Assembly: GCA_019828545.1 (NCBI GenBank)
Contig: JACVRA010000178.1
Location: 248,001-312,000, forward strand
DNA from: Paracamarosporium sp. OC-R06-R3
Lineage: Eukaryota > Ascomycota > Dothideomycetes > Pleosporales > Didymosphaeriaceae
Reading direction: 5' to 3'
DNA length: 64,000 nt
The position numbers were made by a program, and so were the translations under genes. Under the pieces are notes generated by a model, which had not been told where the DNA came from, did no database searches, and saw only the letters and a program-made list of their open reading frames with translations. Shown piece after piece: positions 1 to 9,591 of the stretch (the stretch's first letter is position 1; every line of letters begins with the position of its first letter).

Positions 1-1429
1 CACGTCCCATTCGTTGCATTCGCAGTGTACACAACCCACTGCTCTACATCTGTCGCTCCGTTCCACGAAAAGTAAGCCTTGTTCCCGTCTCTGTCGAAGT
101 GTATATCCGGCCTGGTCAGCGGCTTTCCCTGCCACGCGAGCTTGTACGCGCGGTAGCTGTTCACCACGTTGGTGGTTCCAAATTGCACGTCCAGAAGCAG
201 ATTCCCGTCGCTGTCGAGCTCGGCAAAGAAGGGTTCGCTGCCATAGCCTAATATGTAGTTTGTGTCGCTGTTACTTGGGTCGATGGCTTGCAGGCTGCCC
301 TCGAACTGTGCGAATGTCTTCGCCCCGTTGTAGAACTCACGGATCAGACTGACCGTCTTCTCATCTTGGTTGACGTCGAAAAGCAGACCTCGGGAGTAGT
401 TCTTGTTATCGGTAGGCCCGTTGTCGAAGATGGTCATGCGCGTTTGCTCTTCGTCGAGCCAGCGCGCGTCGTGCTGGTACGCAAAGGTCGCATCGTCTGC
501 GATATCGAAGTCGGACTGCCTGCCCCCAAGGCGCCAGATGACATCTCCGGAGCCGGAAACCTTATACACGGTATCCATGACGCGAGCAGAAATCAGGTAA
601 TCGCCATTGTTGTCCTTTTGCACGCTGTTCATGTGGAAATAGTCAAACGGACTGTCTTCACCACCCGCATCACTCAGCTCATTAAACGTCTCGTTGACGC
701 CCACGTGCGCGCTCGCATTCCACTCAAACACCAGCTCGCCTGTCTCAATGTTAATCTCTTGAAATATGTTTTCGAAGATCCATCCGTCCTCGTCGCCACC
801 CATGCTAGATAGGTCAGCCTGCTTTGGCGTGTAAATAATCACGAGCGCAGTGTCGTCCTCGGTGATGCTGAACTCGTGGAGATCGCCCACATTTTCGTAG
901 CCTACGGCAGAGAAGTGCGCAATCTCCGAGTAGGACTGGTTGAGTATGTAAAACGAGCCGTGGCCGTGGCCGGCGAGAAGCTCGCCGGACCAGAAAGTTA
1001 GTACGGGTTCGCCTTTGTACGTCTGCGCCCTGAAGTCGAAGGGCTCGGTGTAGTTGCCGGTCCAGACTAAAGTGCCTAGGCGATCTTCGGAGAAGTCTAG
1101 TTCATATGTGAGCAGCTGTTTAGAAGATAACACTGCGAGTAGAAGGTATAGAATGGAGATTACGCACCCCATATGGTGGGCCAGTTCTGACCTGATGTCG
1201 GCTCGCCGTTGACGCCAATGAAGACCAAGCCGTCCGCTAATCCCGTCCCGTTCTTGTTGATTTGCAACTGCGGCGGATTCGCATTTGCATTTGATCTAAA
1301 TGTCTGGTAGGGCGTGCCGGAAGAATCGTTATTCCCGTAGGTATCGATATCAAACGAGACTGAGTCCTGCGCATAAGCACAGGGCAGCGCTGCGATAGCA
1401 CTCAGTATGATATTTCTCATCCTCATCAT
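1..1429 (-). CDS. Arylsulfotransferase-like (ASST family) secreted protein, 3' end outside window
   Basis: The first 20 residues form a signal peptide (MMRMRNIILSAIAALPCAYA), so the product enters the secretory pathway. Exon 1 runs 1429-1168. A donor GTGCGT at 1167 and an acceptor at 1133 would remove only 35 nt, which is short for this genome, but it is the join that keeps the frame. Exon 2 then stays open to position 1 and the C-terminus is lost at the window edge; about 464 residues are visible. The body has the beta-propeller-like signature of fungal arylsulfotransferase-family proteins: GHGHGSFYILN, DLHEFSITEDDTALVIIYT, FDYFHMNSV, YLISARVMDTVYKV and IWRLGG. The bacterial family moves sulfate between phenols; the substrate of fungal members is unknown, so transferase activity is an assumption. 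The family call is good, the intron position less so. Confidence 0.8.
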
Positions 1430-1968
1430 CTCCTTGTAAGCTAATCAAGGCTGAAAAGGTAATCGCAGAAGCATGCGATAAGCGGGAGAGCCACACGGTA
1501 AGCAATAGAATCCCATTGTGCGGGTGACGTAGATATATCCATCCTCAGGTAGGTGTAAGGCTAGACTCGTCATCACGGATAGCGGCGCAGGAAGATTGTG
1601 GCGTTAACTGTTTGGGGGATAGTAATGTGAGAGTCTTCAGGTTGTTGCGTGTTGCGTACTTGGCGACGTGGCGGTGCGCGTTGTCATACGATATGCGGGG
1701 GTCCAGTCCAAGGTTGGGGTCCAAAATAGTTGTCCATGAGCGTTGGTGATAAAGACTGTGTTTTCATAAGCGGAAGATGGCTAGAAAATGAACGTGTGAA
1801 ATATTAGAAGTACGATGGAACGATTAACGCGAATAGAATTTAAAGTATCAGACGAGCAGCTATGACGGTAGCTCGGCAGGGTAGCTTCTTGGGTAGGATT
1901 GGCCATCCAAGAACCAAACTGGGACAACGAACGACAAGCTAATAGAGACTCCAGTTCTTGAGACAGCT
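1430..1968. other. Intergenic, no gene seen
   Basis: Upstream region of the arylsulfotransferase-like gene and downstream region of the broken gene at 1969-2599. Only short frames without coding character are present. Confidence 0.5.
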
Positions 1969-2599
1969 TCACGGAAACAGATCTCTGCCGCTTGGCCCAG
2001 CAACAACTCTTTCAACTGGTGACGTATTCTTTCTTCGATATACCGGTATCTCACGACCGCTCGGCCCTGCACGAGGCGCTTCCTTAATATCGTCTTCCGT
2101 CCTCTGCGACGATCGACCTTTCCTCTGATCTTTTATCCAGTGTAGCAGTTCAGTCAAAAAGAGGATCGCAAGGATGGTTGCAAGCGGGACGCTGACCGCC
2201 CAGAATGCCCTGTATCATTTAGCTTTTAGATGATCAAGGCATGAAGAAGATGTCGAGCTCGTACCAAACTTTTGTAAGACTTTTTGGGTCAGGGGTGAAG
2301 GACGAATGGCACGAATACTTGTGTCGACAATGTTTTCGACTCACAGACGAGCAGAGCATAGGCTTGCGGGAACGAAAACTGCACGGATGAATATTCGCAA
2401 GAGATCCATATCTTGTCATAGCCGTCGTGCTCACAAGTTTTCGAGAGAGTTGTAGCTTCAGTCTGGAACATGCATTGCCAAAACACTTTCTGCAAGCCCA
2501 GATATTTTTCATACCCTCGAGCCGCAGCCCTACATGTGCTACTCTTGAGCGATGGTCATCACAACTTGCAGATCGGGACATAAACTGCAGGCCAGTCAT
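1969..2599 (-). pseudogene. Broken gene for a protein with a C-terminal membrane segment
   Basis: A good intron (donor GTACGA at 2264, acceptor CAG at 2210, branch-like GCTAAATGA) joins PKSLTKVW to AFWAVSVPLATILAILFLTE, a clear membrane helix followed by a charged tail ending at 1969. Upstream of the intron the most protein-like frame (rich in W, F and Y, ending QVFVPFVLHP near 2289) is one base out of register with PKSLTKVW, suggesting a frameshift. The other frame is open from an ATG at 2599 and would give 191 residues after splicing, but that stretch is R/S/C-rich, as out-of-frame translations usually are. The arrangement of a C-terminal helix near Trp resembles fungal CorA-like membrane proteins, but this is only a resemblance. 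Part of exon 1 also resembles a segment of the gene at 15128-15987 (see findings). Confidence 0.4.
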
Positions 2600-2788
2600 A
2601 TTTATTAAGATACAAGAGGCTCCATCTTCATCGAGAAAAGTCCATATTTATGAGAATACCCGATCACGCGTGTACTCGCTCACCAAGGGCTTAATATATG
2701 CCACTATCGACGCTGTCCAATCCAGGTCGTCATGCTTGCCTCGATATTGTGAGTTATCATATACCTCCTGCCGTCCATATACGTCTGC

Positions 2789-3363
2789 TCAGTTGACATA
2801 TACCAAATCGCTCCATTTCTCTCCTCCCTCGCCGATTTCATCATCTGTGTCGCTTGGTAGGTCGGCCAGATGGCTGCTCTCCCGGACTGGTCGCGAGGGC
2901 GCTGTAGGTCTACGCATTAGCCAAAGTCAACTCCAAGGACTCTTACATTACCTTTGTGGCCTTTATCCTCTCCCTCCTCCTTCTCCTCCGGGAACTTGAA
3001 GGACGGGTCAAGAGCGATCACCACACGTTTGACCCTAGCTTTCAGCTCTTTCCTATCTTCTTCGGAAGTAGCGGACTTGGGAAAGGTCCCCTCCATATGC
3101 CGTATGTGATTTCGAAGGCGGCCGATCGCCACGATAGCTTCGTCGCTTAGATTCGGAAGATCCGGGGCCTTCGGCTGCGTATATGGACTGTTGATCAAGC
3201 GATGCATGCTCTCTCTCAATCGCTTCTTGGACATTTCCAGTTGAGAAGCGCCGTTGTCATGCTGTCCTTGCGCCGATGCTGCATGACGGAATACACCCTG
3301 TAGGTCTGCGACAACATTGCGGTAATCGGTGTCCTTGATTGCTTCTGTTGGATCAAGTGCCAT
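2789..3363 (-). CDS. Hypothetical protein, charged, 174 aa
   Basis: Two exons, 3363-2952 and 2901-2789, joined by a canonical 50-nt intron (GTAATG donor, CTAATG branch, TACAG acceptor) that carries the frame from EEGEDKGHK into APSRPVRESS and on to a stop at 2789. The start chosen is the ATG at 3363 (MALDPTEAIKDTDYRN); an in-frame ATG at 3483 is possible but its leader looks like UTR. The product is hydrophilic, has no signal peptide or membrane segment, and is probably largely helical (LKARVKRVVIALDP), with an acidic C-terminus (SDTDDEIGEGGEKWSDLVYVN). I recognise no domain. It is divergent from the gene at 3635, with 271 bp between start codons. Confidence 0.6.
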
Positions 3364-3634
3364 GGTGTAGATGGTTGAGCTCCTGTCGAATCGAAAATTG
3401 CTGTGGGAAGGCTTGGTTGTCTCCATTGGCGGCAGCACCGTTCTCTCACCAACCGACGCACAAGCAAACGCCAGTTTAGGCAACAGCTGCTAAGGCAGGT
3501 GCGCTAGACTATATTCGCCTTTCTGGTAGTTCTAACCTATCGTTTCTTCACTCGATACCCAATTACGACCACCAGCCCACTACTTACGACATTGAAGCTG
3601 ATATCAAGATCCGACGAACAAGACTCGGAGCTAC

Positions 3635-4602
3635 ATGCAAGGCACTCGCGGCGAGGAACAAGCAACCACCGAAAATATGGACGCAAAAATAGCCATCATC
3701 AAGTCGAAGGAACAGACGGCGTCCAACGACTTTTCCGTAACGAGGGAGATGAATGCGGCAGGAGCTTTATGGATGCATCACTCATTGTGGGAGACTACGA
3801 GGGATCCTGATGCCCTCCAAACCCTTGAACAGACTCTCAAAGACCTGCTGCCTGATATTGTCAAGAAGCCCTCCAATGAAGGAACCGCGGCATTCTACGA
3901 TTTCGATCGTTCCATCGAAGATGCTGACGCCAAAAAAATAATCAAAGAGCTGAAGGTTCGTGTTATTCGCCAATCTTCCCTGCACTTTACTGATATCTTC
4001 CCCAGGACAGGTATCCGTCGATGTGTGAGTTGGATGCAGGCCTCATAATGGAGCTCCATGCTGTCCTGCGGGTCGCCGACTTGGGCCAACATCTTCAATA
4101 CCAAAACCTGCCTCTCTTTCTAGAATTCGCGCATGATCGGATGCACAAAGGCTGGGCGGCAGAGAGGAAGCAAGAGGTCACCCGCCAGATCATCCGAGAT
4201 ATCAAGATCTTCAACAAGACGTGTCCCGTCCAGCCCGCAAGGACAGTGTCCAATGGATCCAATTCTCAAGACATGGTGCCTTTGCTAGCGTCCATAAGGG
4301 ATTGCCTAGTCGGGGTGAGGGCCTTCCTGTTAAGACAAGAACGAGAATTTCGCGAGCAGCATGGAGCTATTCAACACCACTTGTCATTGGACGATCTCAT
4401 GATTAAGATTGGCAATTGTGTCGACAAGACGGCATTGATGGTTTTGCATCAACAACTCTTTGCCATCCATGCGGGACAGCTAGCGGCCAACAATTGTCGA
4501 GGAGCCCAGTATGTTGGTGAACTCATAGGTGTCATTGATAATGCTCTGCGTGGCGTACAAGCCAACATGGGCTCTGATGGCGCTGGACAAGGTTCGGTGT
4601 AA
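3635..4602 (+). CDS. Hypothetical protein, helical, 305 aa
   Basis: Two exons, 3635-3955 and 4006-4602, with a 50-nt intron (GTTCGT donor, CCCCAG acceptor) that joins KKIIKELK to DRYPSMCELDAGL in frame. The ATG at 3635 gives 305 residues; the ATG at 3677 (MDAKIAII) would give 291. No signal peptide, membrane segment or known domain is seen; composition suggests an all-helical soluble protein (LHAVLRVADLGQHLQYQNLPLFLEF; LFAIHAGQLAANN). Function unknown. It shares a 271-bp intergenic region with the unrelated-looking gene at 2789-3363, so the two could be co-regulated. Confidence 0.6.
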
Positions 4603-4742
4603 TTGAGAGGAGGACAGCGGAGCGGTCTACACTGCAGTTAGAACTACAGTGATACTTCTCCGACAAGCCATTGTGGTCCCCAAGATACGGATTTATGGCA
4701 TCGTATGCAAACGCTGCTCTGCAATTGCTAAGGTACTAGTTA

Positions 4743-5010
4743 GCTCTTGCTGGCTTGACTCAAGTCACTTTCATGTGAAAAACAATGTGTAAGATTGATA
4801 GTTAAGGCTTAAGATTAGGATAAGGGTTCTCTCTAGGATAGCTCTCGCTAGCCTGATTTAGATCACTTTCATGAGGAAAAAAAAAGTGTAAGATTAACAG
4901 TTGAGGCTCGAGATTAGAACAAGAGTTCTCCCTAGTTTGGCTCTTGCTGGCTTGACTTAAGTCACTTTTATGTGAAAAAAAAAAGGTGTACGATTGATGG
5001 TTGAGGCTGC
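4743..5010. repeat. Tandem repeat, 98-99 bp unit, about 2.7 copies
   Basis: Units begin at 4743, 4841 and 4940, each with GCTCTTGCTGGC or a close variant. Each unit continues with a GAYTYAAGTCACTTT-like motif, then an A-run and GTGTAAGATTGATRGTTRAGGC. Copies differ by scattered substitutions and by the A-run length, so the array is old. No open frame crosses it. Confidence 0.8.
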
Positions 5011-5842
5011 TATGGAAATCAGCTATATAGACGCTGACGTAATAGTGGAAGTTACTCCTTACTAGGTGTTCCTCCCTCGACACCTTGTAATAGTAGATTC
5101 AGTCTTCTGTATTAATATTTAGATGGAGACCTCAGTGCCAATTATGATACAGCAGACCCACAACTACAACGCCTCCCTGGAGAACTTTGCAACCGCATCT
5201 ACCAAATACGCCAATGGAGAATTTAACCATAAGCAGACTTCTAGTGCTCAATATATCTTTAGTATTCACAGTCGAGACACTGTCTATTCGGTTTTTTTAT
5301 CAGATTATCACGCTTCGTTTTCTATTTCTTCTTAAACACCTTTGCGTTGCCAGGAAGGTTGAGTATTTCGAAAGTTTCCGACCTCCTTCCGATCACCTCC
5401 GGCATCAGAAGACGTGCCAGATCTAGGTATACATACTGCCGTCTCGGGAGAACTCCGGTTTTCGTCAATATCAATGAAATTGTCGATCTTGAACTTCACG
5501 GGTTCTCTACCTACAGGACACTACAGATGGTAGGAAGTATCGCTAGATAAAACTTATTTGATTGGTGTAGCATTTATGGAGATCCTGATCGGCATATCGT
5601 ATCTAAGGTAATCTTTTGCGTCGCTTGTTTCCGCTGGGAACTTCTAGAAACTCCACTCGCACAGCACGCCGAATTAGGAAAGCAGCGCTTGCTCAAAAGG
5701 GAATGCTAAGCCACAATAGCTGACCAACACAATTCTAAGTCAGAATATGCCTTGTGTATGAAATCCCATGAATTCTTAAAACTGTCTTCATATCCACTTT
5801 TTTGTAAATCATAATTTGTCTCTATCACAAGAACGCCGCAAC
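5011..5842. other. AT-rich intergenic region, possible old retroelement fragment
   Basis: A short frame from the ATG at 5123 runs 70 codons, preceded by a small hairpin (AGGTGT..ACACCT near 5066-5087). Such a leader-plus-frame layout can be retroelement debris, but I find no domain, LTR pair or tRNA-binding site to support it. Otherwise nothing is recognised. Confidence 0.3.
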
Positions 5843-7168
5843 ATGTCCTTCAACAGCGAAATCCGAGGCTCCATTGCCCAAACAGAAATCCCAGAACAAG
5901 ATCGCATGCTCCTGGATGATGTGACTTCTTGGATTCCTGGTCCTCCAGCTATATCTGAGACAAATTCGAAGAAGTTAATAGTAAAGCACTGCTCCTGTGC
6001 TCTTTTCACGATATGCTAACAATCTTCCACAGAGACCCGTTGTCATACCAAGAATCGACACCGTGAGCCGTCTCTCAGCGCGACTACCATTCATACGAGC
6101 ATATAGCCCGGACCTCCGATCCCATGGCATAGATGAAGCAGAATTTCTCGCATTCATTGATACCCTTGCCGTGTGTCAAGCACCTCCAGTACCACTACAA
6201 GCCCTTGACAAAGCAGGCATGGTTGTGGGAGCGGTGTGAGCATTATTTTACCATCAATTGTGATTGCTCCTGATAACTGTGTAGTCCGCACCATTGGGCA
6301 ATGGCCGCAAGCACTGGGATGAGCATCGCGGCGGGCGTAGGTACAGTTGCCACCTCGATTATCCGCACGCGCCGCTTTATGGAGAAGGTCAACCGAGATT
6401 TTTTCGCTCCGAGAGGCCTCAAGGCATCGATATGCAAGAACGATGACCTGACTGGGATACTTGGGTATGATCCGATTAAAACCGAGTTGATGTCAGTAGC
6501 GTGATGCTGCGTTGTTTGGATCATGCACCAGCTGACAGATTTCAAGACCGGTGGAAACTTTCGGCTCTGGAGGTCGAGTTTCAAATCTACGAGACCGCCG
6601 AATGCAAGCCCTAGCGCCGTACATTGCTCCATTAACGTTCGACGTCCCACCGCCATCGCAGCAGCGACGTTTCATCGATGGACTGAGTGCCAAAACAATT
6701 GAACGCAGAGTAAAGAAACGAGAAGACAGGGAGAAGAGAAAAACAGAAAAATCTAGTCGCAAGCAGACTAAACACACCAACAGCGAGGGTTACGATCCCT
6801 ATTGTGATGTCAGTTCCAGCTCGTCATCTAGTATCGATTCAGATCTTGAAGACAGTTTCGAGAATTCAACACAGGGTTTGCCTACAAACAAGAAACTGCT
6901 GAAAGCTGAACGGAAGGCGGAGCGCAAGATGATTGGTGCAAGCTCAGAAGACGCTGCTAAGATAGAAGATAGGAAAAAAAGGAAGGTAGAGAAAATAGAG
7001 CGGAAAATAGTACGTCGAGAAGAAAAAGACAGCAGAAGAGCCGAAAAGAAGAACGAGAAAGCACGTATGAAAGATGAGAGCAAGGCAGACAAAATAAGAC
7101 GAAAAGAGACAGAGAAAGTTGCAGGCATGGAGTTTCTAGTCATCCAAGGAACTACGCATCACGGTTAA
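5843..7168 (+). CDS. Conserved fungal protein of unknown function with basic coiled-coil tail, 393 aa
   Basis: Four exons (5843-5980, 6033-6235, 6285-6495, 6539-7168) with introns of 52, 49 and 43 nt; each join keeps the frame. The start is the ATG at 5843 (MSFNSEIRG); the frame extends upstream only to a TTG. Residues about 47-185 (RPVVIPRIDTVSRL, PFIRAYSPDL, HGIDEAEFLAFIDTL, VPHHWAMAASTGMSIAAGVG, FFAPRGLKASIC) match a pattern I know from many ascomycete hypothetical proteins, with a Gly/Ala-rich possible membrane-associated stretch in the middle. The last ~170 residues are Lys/Glu/Arg-rich after a poly-Ser patch, probably a coiled coil with nuclear-type basic signals. No enzymatic function can be assigned. 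The stop codon lies at the edge of a MITE. Confidence 0.75.
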
Positions 7169-7415
7169 CAAATCAGCACGGCCCACAAAGCTAATCAAGC
7201 CTTTTCAAACATTATTAATAATGTACTGAAGGCAGCCTGGAGGCTTTGCACTGAGTTTTCTTCTATTTAAAAAGCTCGTATAAAATCCTATAGCTATATG
7301 CAGTTATTATCAAGTTAAAACTACTAAGTAGTGTTAAGAAACTCAGTTTTTTATAGTATTTTGTGTAGTAAAATGCGCTCAGGCCTTATCTGCCACCATT
7401 TCATGTGCGCCAGAG
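7160..7415 (+). mobile_element. MITE family 1, copy A (5' end degraded)
   Basis: The core (TGTACTGAAGGCAGCC, then ATATGCAGTTATTATCAAG, then AGGCCTTATCTGCCACCATT) matches copies at 9357-9591 (inverted) and 21670-21922 (same orientation). The right terminus ends in GTGCGCCAGAG, the inverted-repeat end of the family; the left terminus is eroded. Confidence 0.75.
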
Positions 7416-8900
7416 GTAGTGACTGCCACACTAAGCTAACAGGTTTCATAGTTGTAAGCTATTTTTCGTTGTTAACTATGTAACAATCTGCCTTACCGTC
7501 CAGACACTCTCTAAAGAGACAAAGACCTTGATAGAACACTAAGAGCCTTCTACGTTAAAGAGCATATCGCTATCTAATCTATCTTGCTCTGATGACCGTG
7601 ACCTTTCTGGTGTAATTTTTCCACACTCTTGTCCACACTCTCTCTCTCGGAGCTAGAACTAGTCATCTGCTGGTCGTCAATATCGGCTTATGTAGTAGGA
7701 AGGTTTGGGTGCTTACTCAAATCCTTATCCGTGAGCTCAGTGAAACTACCGAACTTCTCCTTCTTGATAGTGCCATTCTTGTAGGGGTTCTTCTCGGGAT
7801 GAATGAACCAACACTCGTCTTCTCCTCCAGCATGGTTCTTCTTGCAAACAGGGCACTTGGGGTATTGGATTTTCTTGTTGCCCTTCTTGTCTCCGCCATC
7901 GTTGCCAGTGCTGAAATCTTTTGGCTTCTCTTTCTTGCGCTGGACGAGAAGAGCCTCCTTGATGAATAGACGCTTCATGAAAATGTCAGAAGTGATGATA
8001 GTACCCATGGTCACTTCGTGGTAAATCTGATCGACTAGCTGATTGTAGGCAGGAGTGAGACCGACGATGATAGCGTGCTTGAATCTAGCGTCAGTCATGC
8101 TCTCGCCATATTGCAATAGGTCGAGTTTGATATTGCGGATCTTGGAGAGATAGTCATGCATGTTCTTGCAGTTCTCGAGCTTGACCCGTGCAAGTTGCAT
8201 GTACAGCAAGGCCTGCGCCATTGAGGGTTGCATCTGGTAGTTATTGTGAATGAACTGCCAGATTTCTGCCGGTGTCTTATTGATAATCAGGGGTTGCAGA
8301 GTAGGGTTGAGGGAGTCCATGAACATCTTCTTTGCAGTTACCAAACGTTTCTGCTGCTTGTCATACTTAGCAGCTTCGAACTTGTAGATCTCGATGTCGC
8401 TACGGTAAGAGTCTATGTTCTCACGTGTGAGAGGGACCGGGCGCATCGGTAGTTGTGGTTCTGCGATGATAGTTTCAAGAGTCTCCGCCGTAGTGCGTTT
8501 GTGGAAGAGGCGGGTGGTGTCATCAAAGGCACCTTGAACCAGGATCTCGCGACGCCATCGGTTGAAGTTGCTCACGCCAGCGAGGACCTCACCGCGGTAT
8601 TTAGTATGGTGTGTGCCGGAGTCGCTGTTGGTTTTCGACATAACTACGTTGTTTGGATGTTGGTTGATATCTGATATTAAACGGTTGTGCGATAGTCAAG
8701 TATTGCAGGGGGTGTATCAAAGTAGGGTAGAAGGATAGGTTTATATATATGGGGGCGCAGGTCTTATATACTGGCGTAAACATAGTAACGAAAAGTGCGT
8801 TAGTCTTATCCTGATCATGTGGTTCACAGCTCAACTCTCCCCCTGGTACTGCGAGCATGTGCCACGAAAGCTCTACCCGCTTCCACCATATTCATCTTGT
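7416..8900 (-). mobile_element. Truncated Ty1/Copia retrotransposon remnant
   Basis: It contains an intact gag frame (7688-8641) and a probable leader upstream of it (8642-8900). Downstream of gag, after a TAA at 7688 and out of the gag frame, sits a fragment reading ADCYIVNNEK, stop, LTTMKPVSL. This resembles the retroviral-type aspartic protease region of Copia Pol, with the active-site DSG degraded to DGK and a TAG where Trp is expected. Homology stops at the MITE boundary near 7415. Integrase, reverse transcriptase, RNase H and both LTRs are absent. Confidence 0.7.
7688..8641 (-). CDS. Copia-type Gag polyprotein, 317 aa
   Basis: Single frame beginning MSKTNSDSGTHH. The central part (about 95-230: TPAEIWQFIHNNYQMQPSMAQ, MQLARVKLENCKNMHDYLSKI, LDLLQYGESMTDARFKHAIIVGL) matches the gag/UBN2-like capsid domain of fungal Copia elements. 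A zinc-knuckle-like motif CPVCKKNHAGGEDECWFIHP lies near residue 265. Gag packages element RNA into virus-like particles. The frame is complete, but the element can no longer move by itself because Pol is missing. The frame continues open past the TAA for about 38 codons (ADIDDQQMTSSSSERES), so the stop may be a mutation rather than the ancestral end. Confidence 0.8.
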   Translation of the reverse strand: MSKTNSDSGTHHTKYRGEVLAGVSNFNRWRREILVQGAFDDTTRLFHKRTTAETLETIIAEPQLPMRPVPLTRENIDSYRSDIEIYKFEAAKYDKQQKRLVTAKKMFMDSLNPTLQPLIINKTPAEIWQFIHNNYQMQPSMAQALLYMQLARVKLENCKNMHDYLSKIRNIKLDLLQYGESMTDARFKHAIIVGLTPAYNQLVDQIYHEVTMGTIITSDIFMKRLFIKEALLVQRKKEKPKDFSTGNDGGDKKGNKKIQYPKCPVCKKNHAGGEDECWFIHPEKNPYKNGTIKKEKFGSFTELTDKDLSKHPNLPTT

Positions 8901-9019
8901 GAATTAGGTGCTCGTGAATTTCCCTTGGTAAGATCTGGTTCCCATGTCTGCCACATTGTTCTTCAGCTTTTTAAGATGAGCGGTCATGCAATCTAGCTCA
9001 TGAACTGCACTACCGAGAC

Positions 9020-9262
9020 TTACATGCAAGCAATTAGGGCGATAGCAACATAGTTTGCGAATGAGCAAACCAAGAACTCGAAGAAACTGATCGGGTGTGC
9101 GAGGCCACCTAGCATGTACTTTTCACTTGGTGAAAACTCTAAACCATCCTGTTGGCTTTGCTGTAGTTGAGAAACCGTATAGGCTTTAGATACTCTGTTA
9201 CGCTCCGAAATCTCTTGTATAAGCTCAGTGCTGGCAATTGTGGCTCACATCATGGTACTCAT
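9020..9262 (-). pseudogene. Short broken coding remnant with a hydrophobic C-terminus
   Basis: From an ATG at 9262 the frame reads five codons, a TGA at 9245-9247, then about 75 codons of convincing protein: IQEISERNRVSKAYTVSQ, then GLEFSPSEKYMLGGLAH, then PISFFEFLVCSFANYVAIAL, ending at a TAA that overlaps a possible GTAAGT donor. The last 25 residues look like a membrane helix. I cannot name the family. It is hemmed in by Copia leader sequence on one side and MITE copy B on the other, so it is probably what is left of a host gene. Confidence 0.35.
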
Positions 9263-9356
9263 GGCGAGATCACAAAGGACACGACGAACACTACGCGAAG
9301 TCACAGTTCCCATGGAATCGCTTGACGGGAGGTTCCGTAGACTCTACCTTCGGCGG

Positions 9357-9591
9357 CTCTGGCGCACACGAAATGGCGGCAGATAGCCTTAGGCCTAAGC
9401 GTATTTCACCACACGAACTACTATGAAAACTACGTTTTTTAACATTACTTCATAATAATCGTACATGGCTGTAGACTTCTATAAAAGCTTTTTAACCTAG
9501 TGTGAAGCCTCCAGGCTGCCTTCAGTACATTATTATTTTCAGAAAGGCTGTGTGGGCCGTGCTGTCTGCCACTTATTCGTGTGCGTCAGAG
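9357..9591 (-). mobile_element. MITE family 1, copy B
   Basis: Inverted relative to copies A and C. The ends are CTCTGGCGCACACGAAATGG and, on the other side, the complement of CTCTGACGCACACGAATAAG, giving imperfect ~20 bp terminal inverted repeats. GGCGG stands immediately outside both ends (9352-9356 and 9592-9596), a possible 5-bp target duplication. Confidence 0.8.

Noticed and set aside
2427..2999. 190-codon plus-strand frame
   Set aside because: It is antisense to two spliced minus-strand genes whose joins are well supported.
5040..5340. Possible LTR and retroelement gag start
   Set aside because: A hairpin and a 70-codon frame are present, but there is no second LTR, no primer-binding site and no gag motif.
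6799..7143. 114-codon minus-strand frame rich in F, S and L
   Set aside because: It is the antisense image of the Lys/Glu/Arg-rich exon of the gene at 5843-7168.
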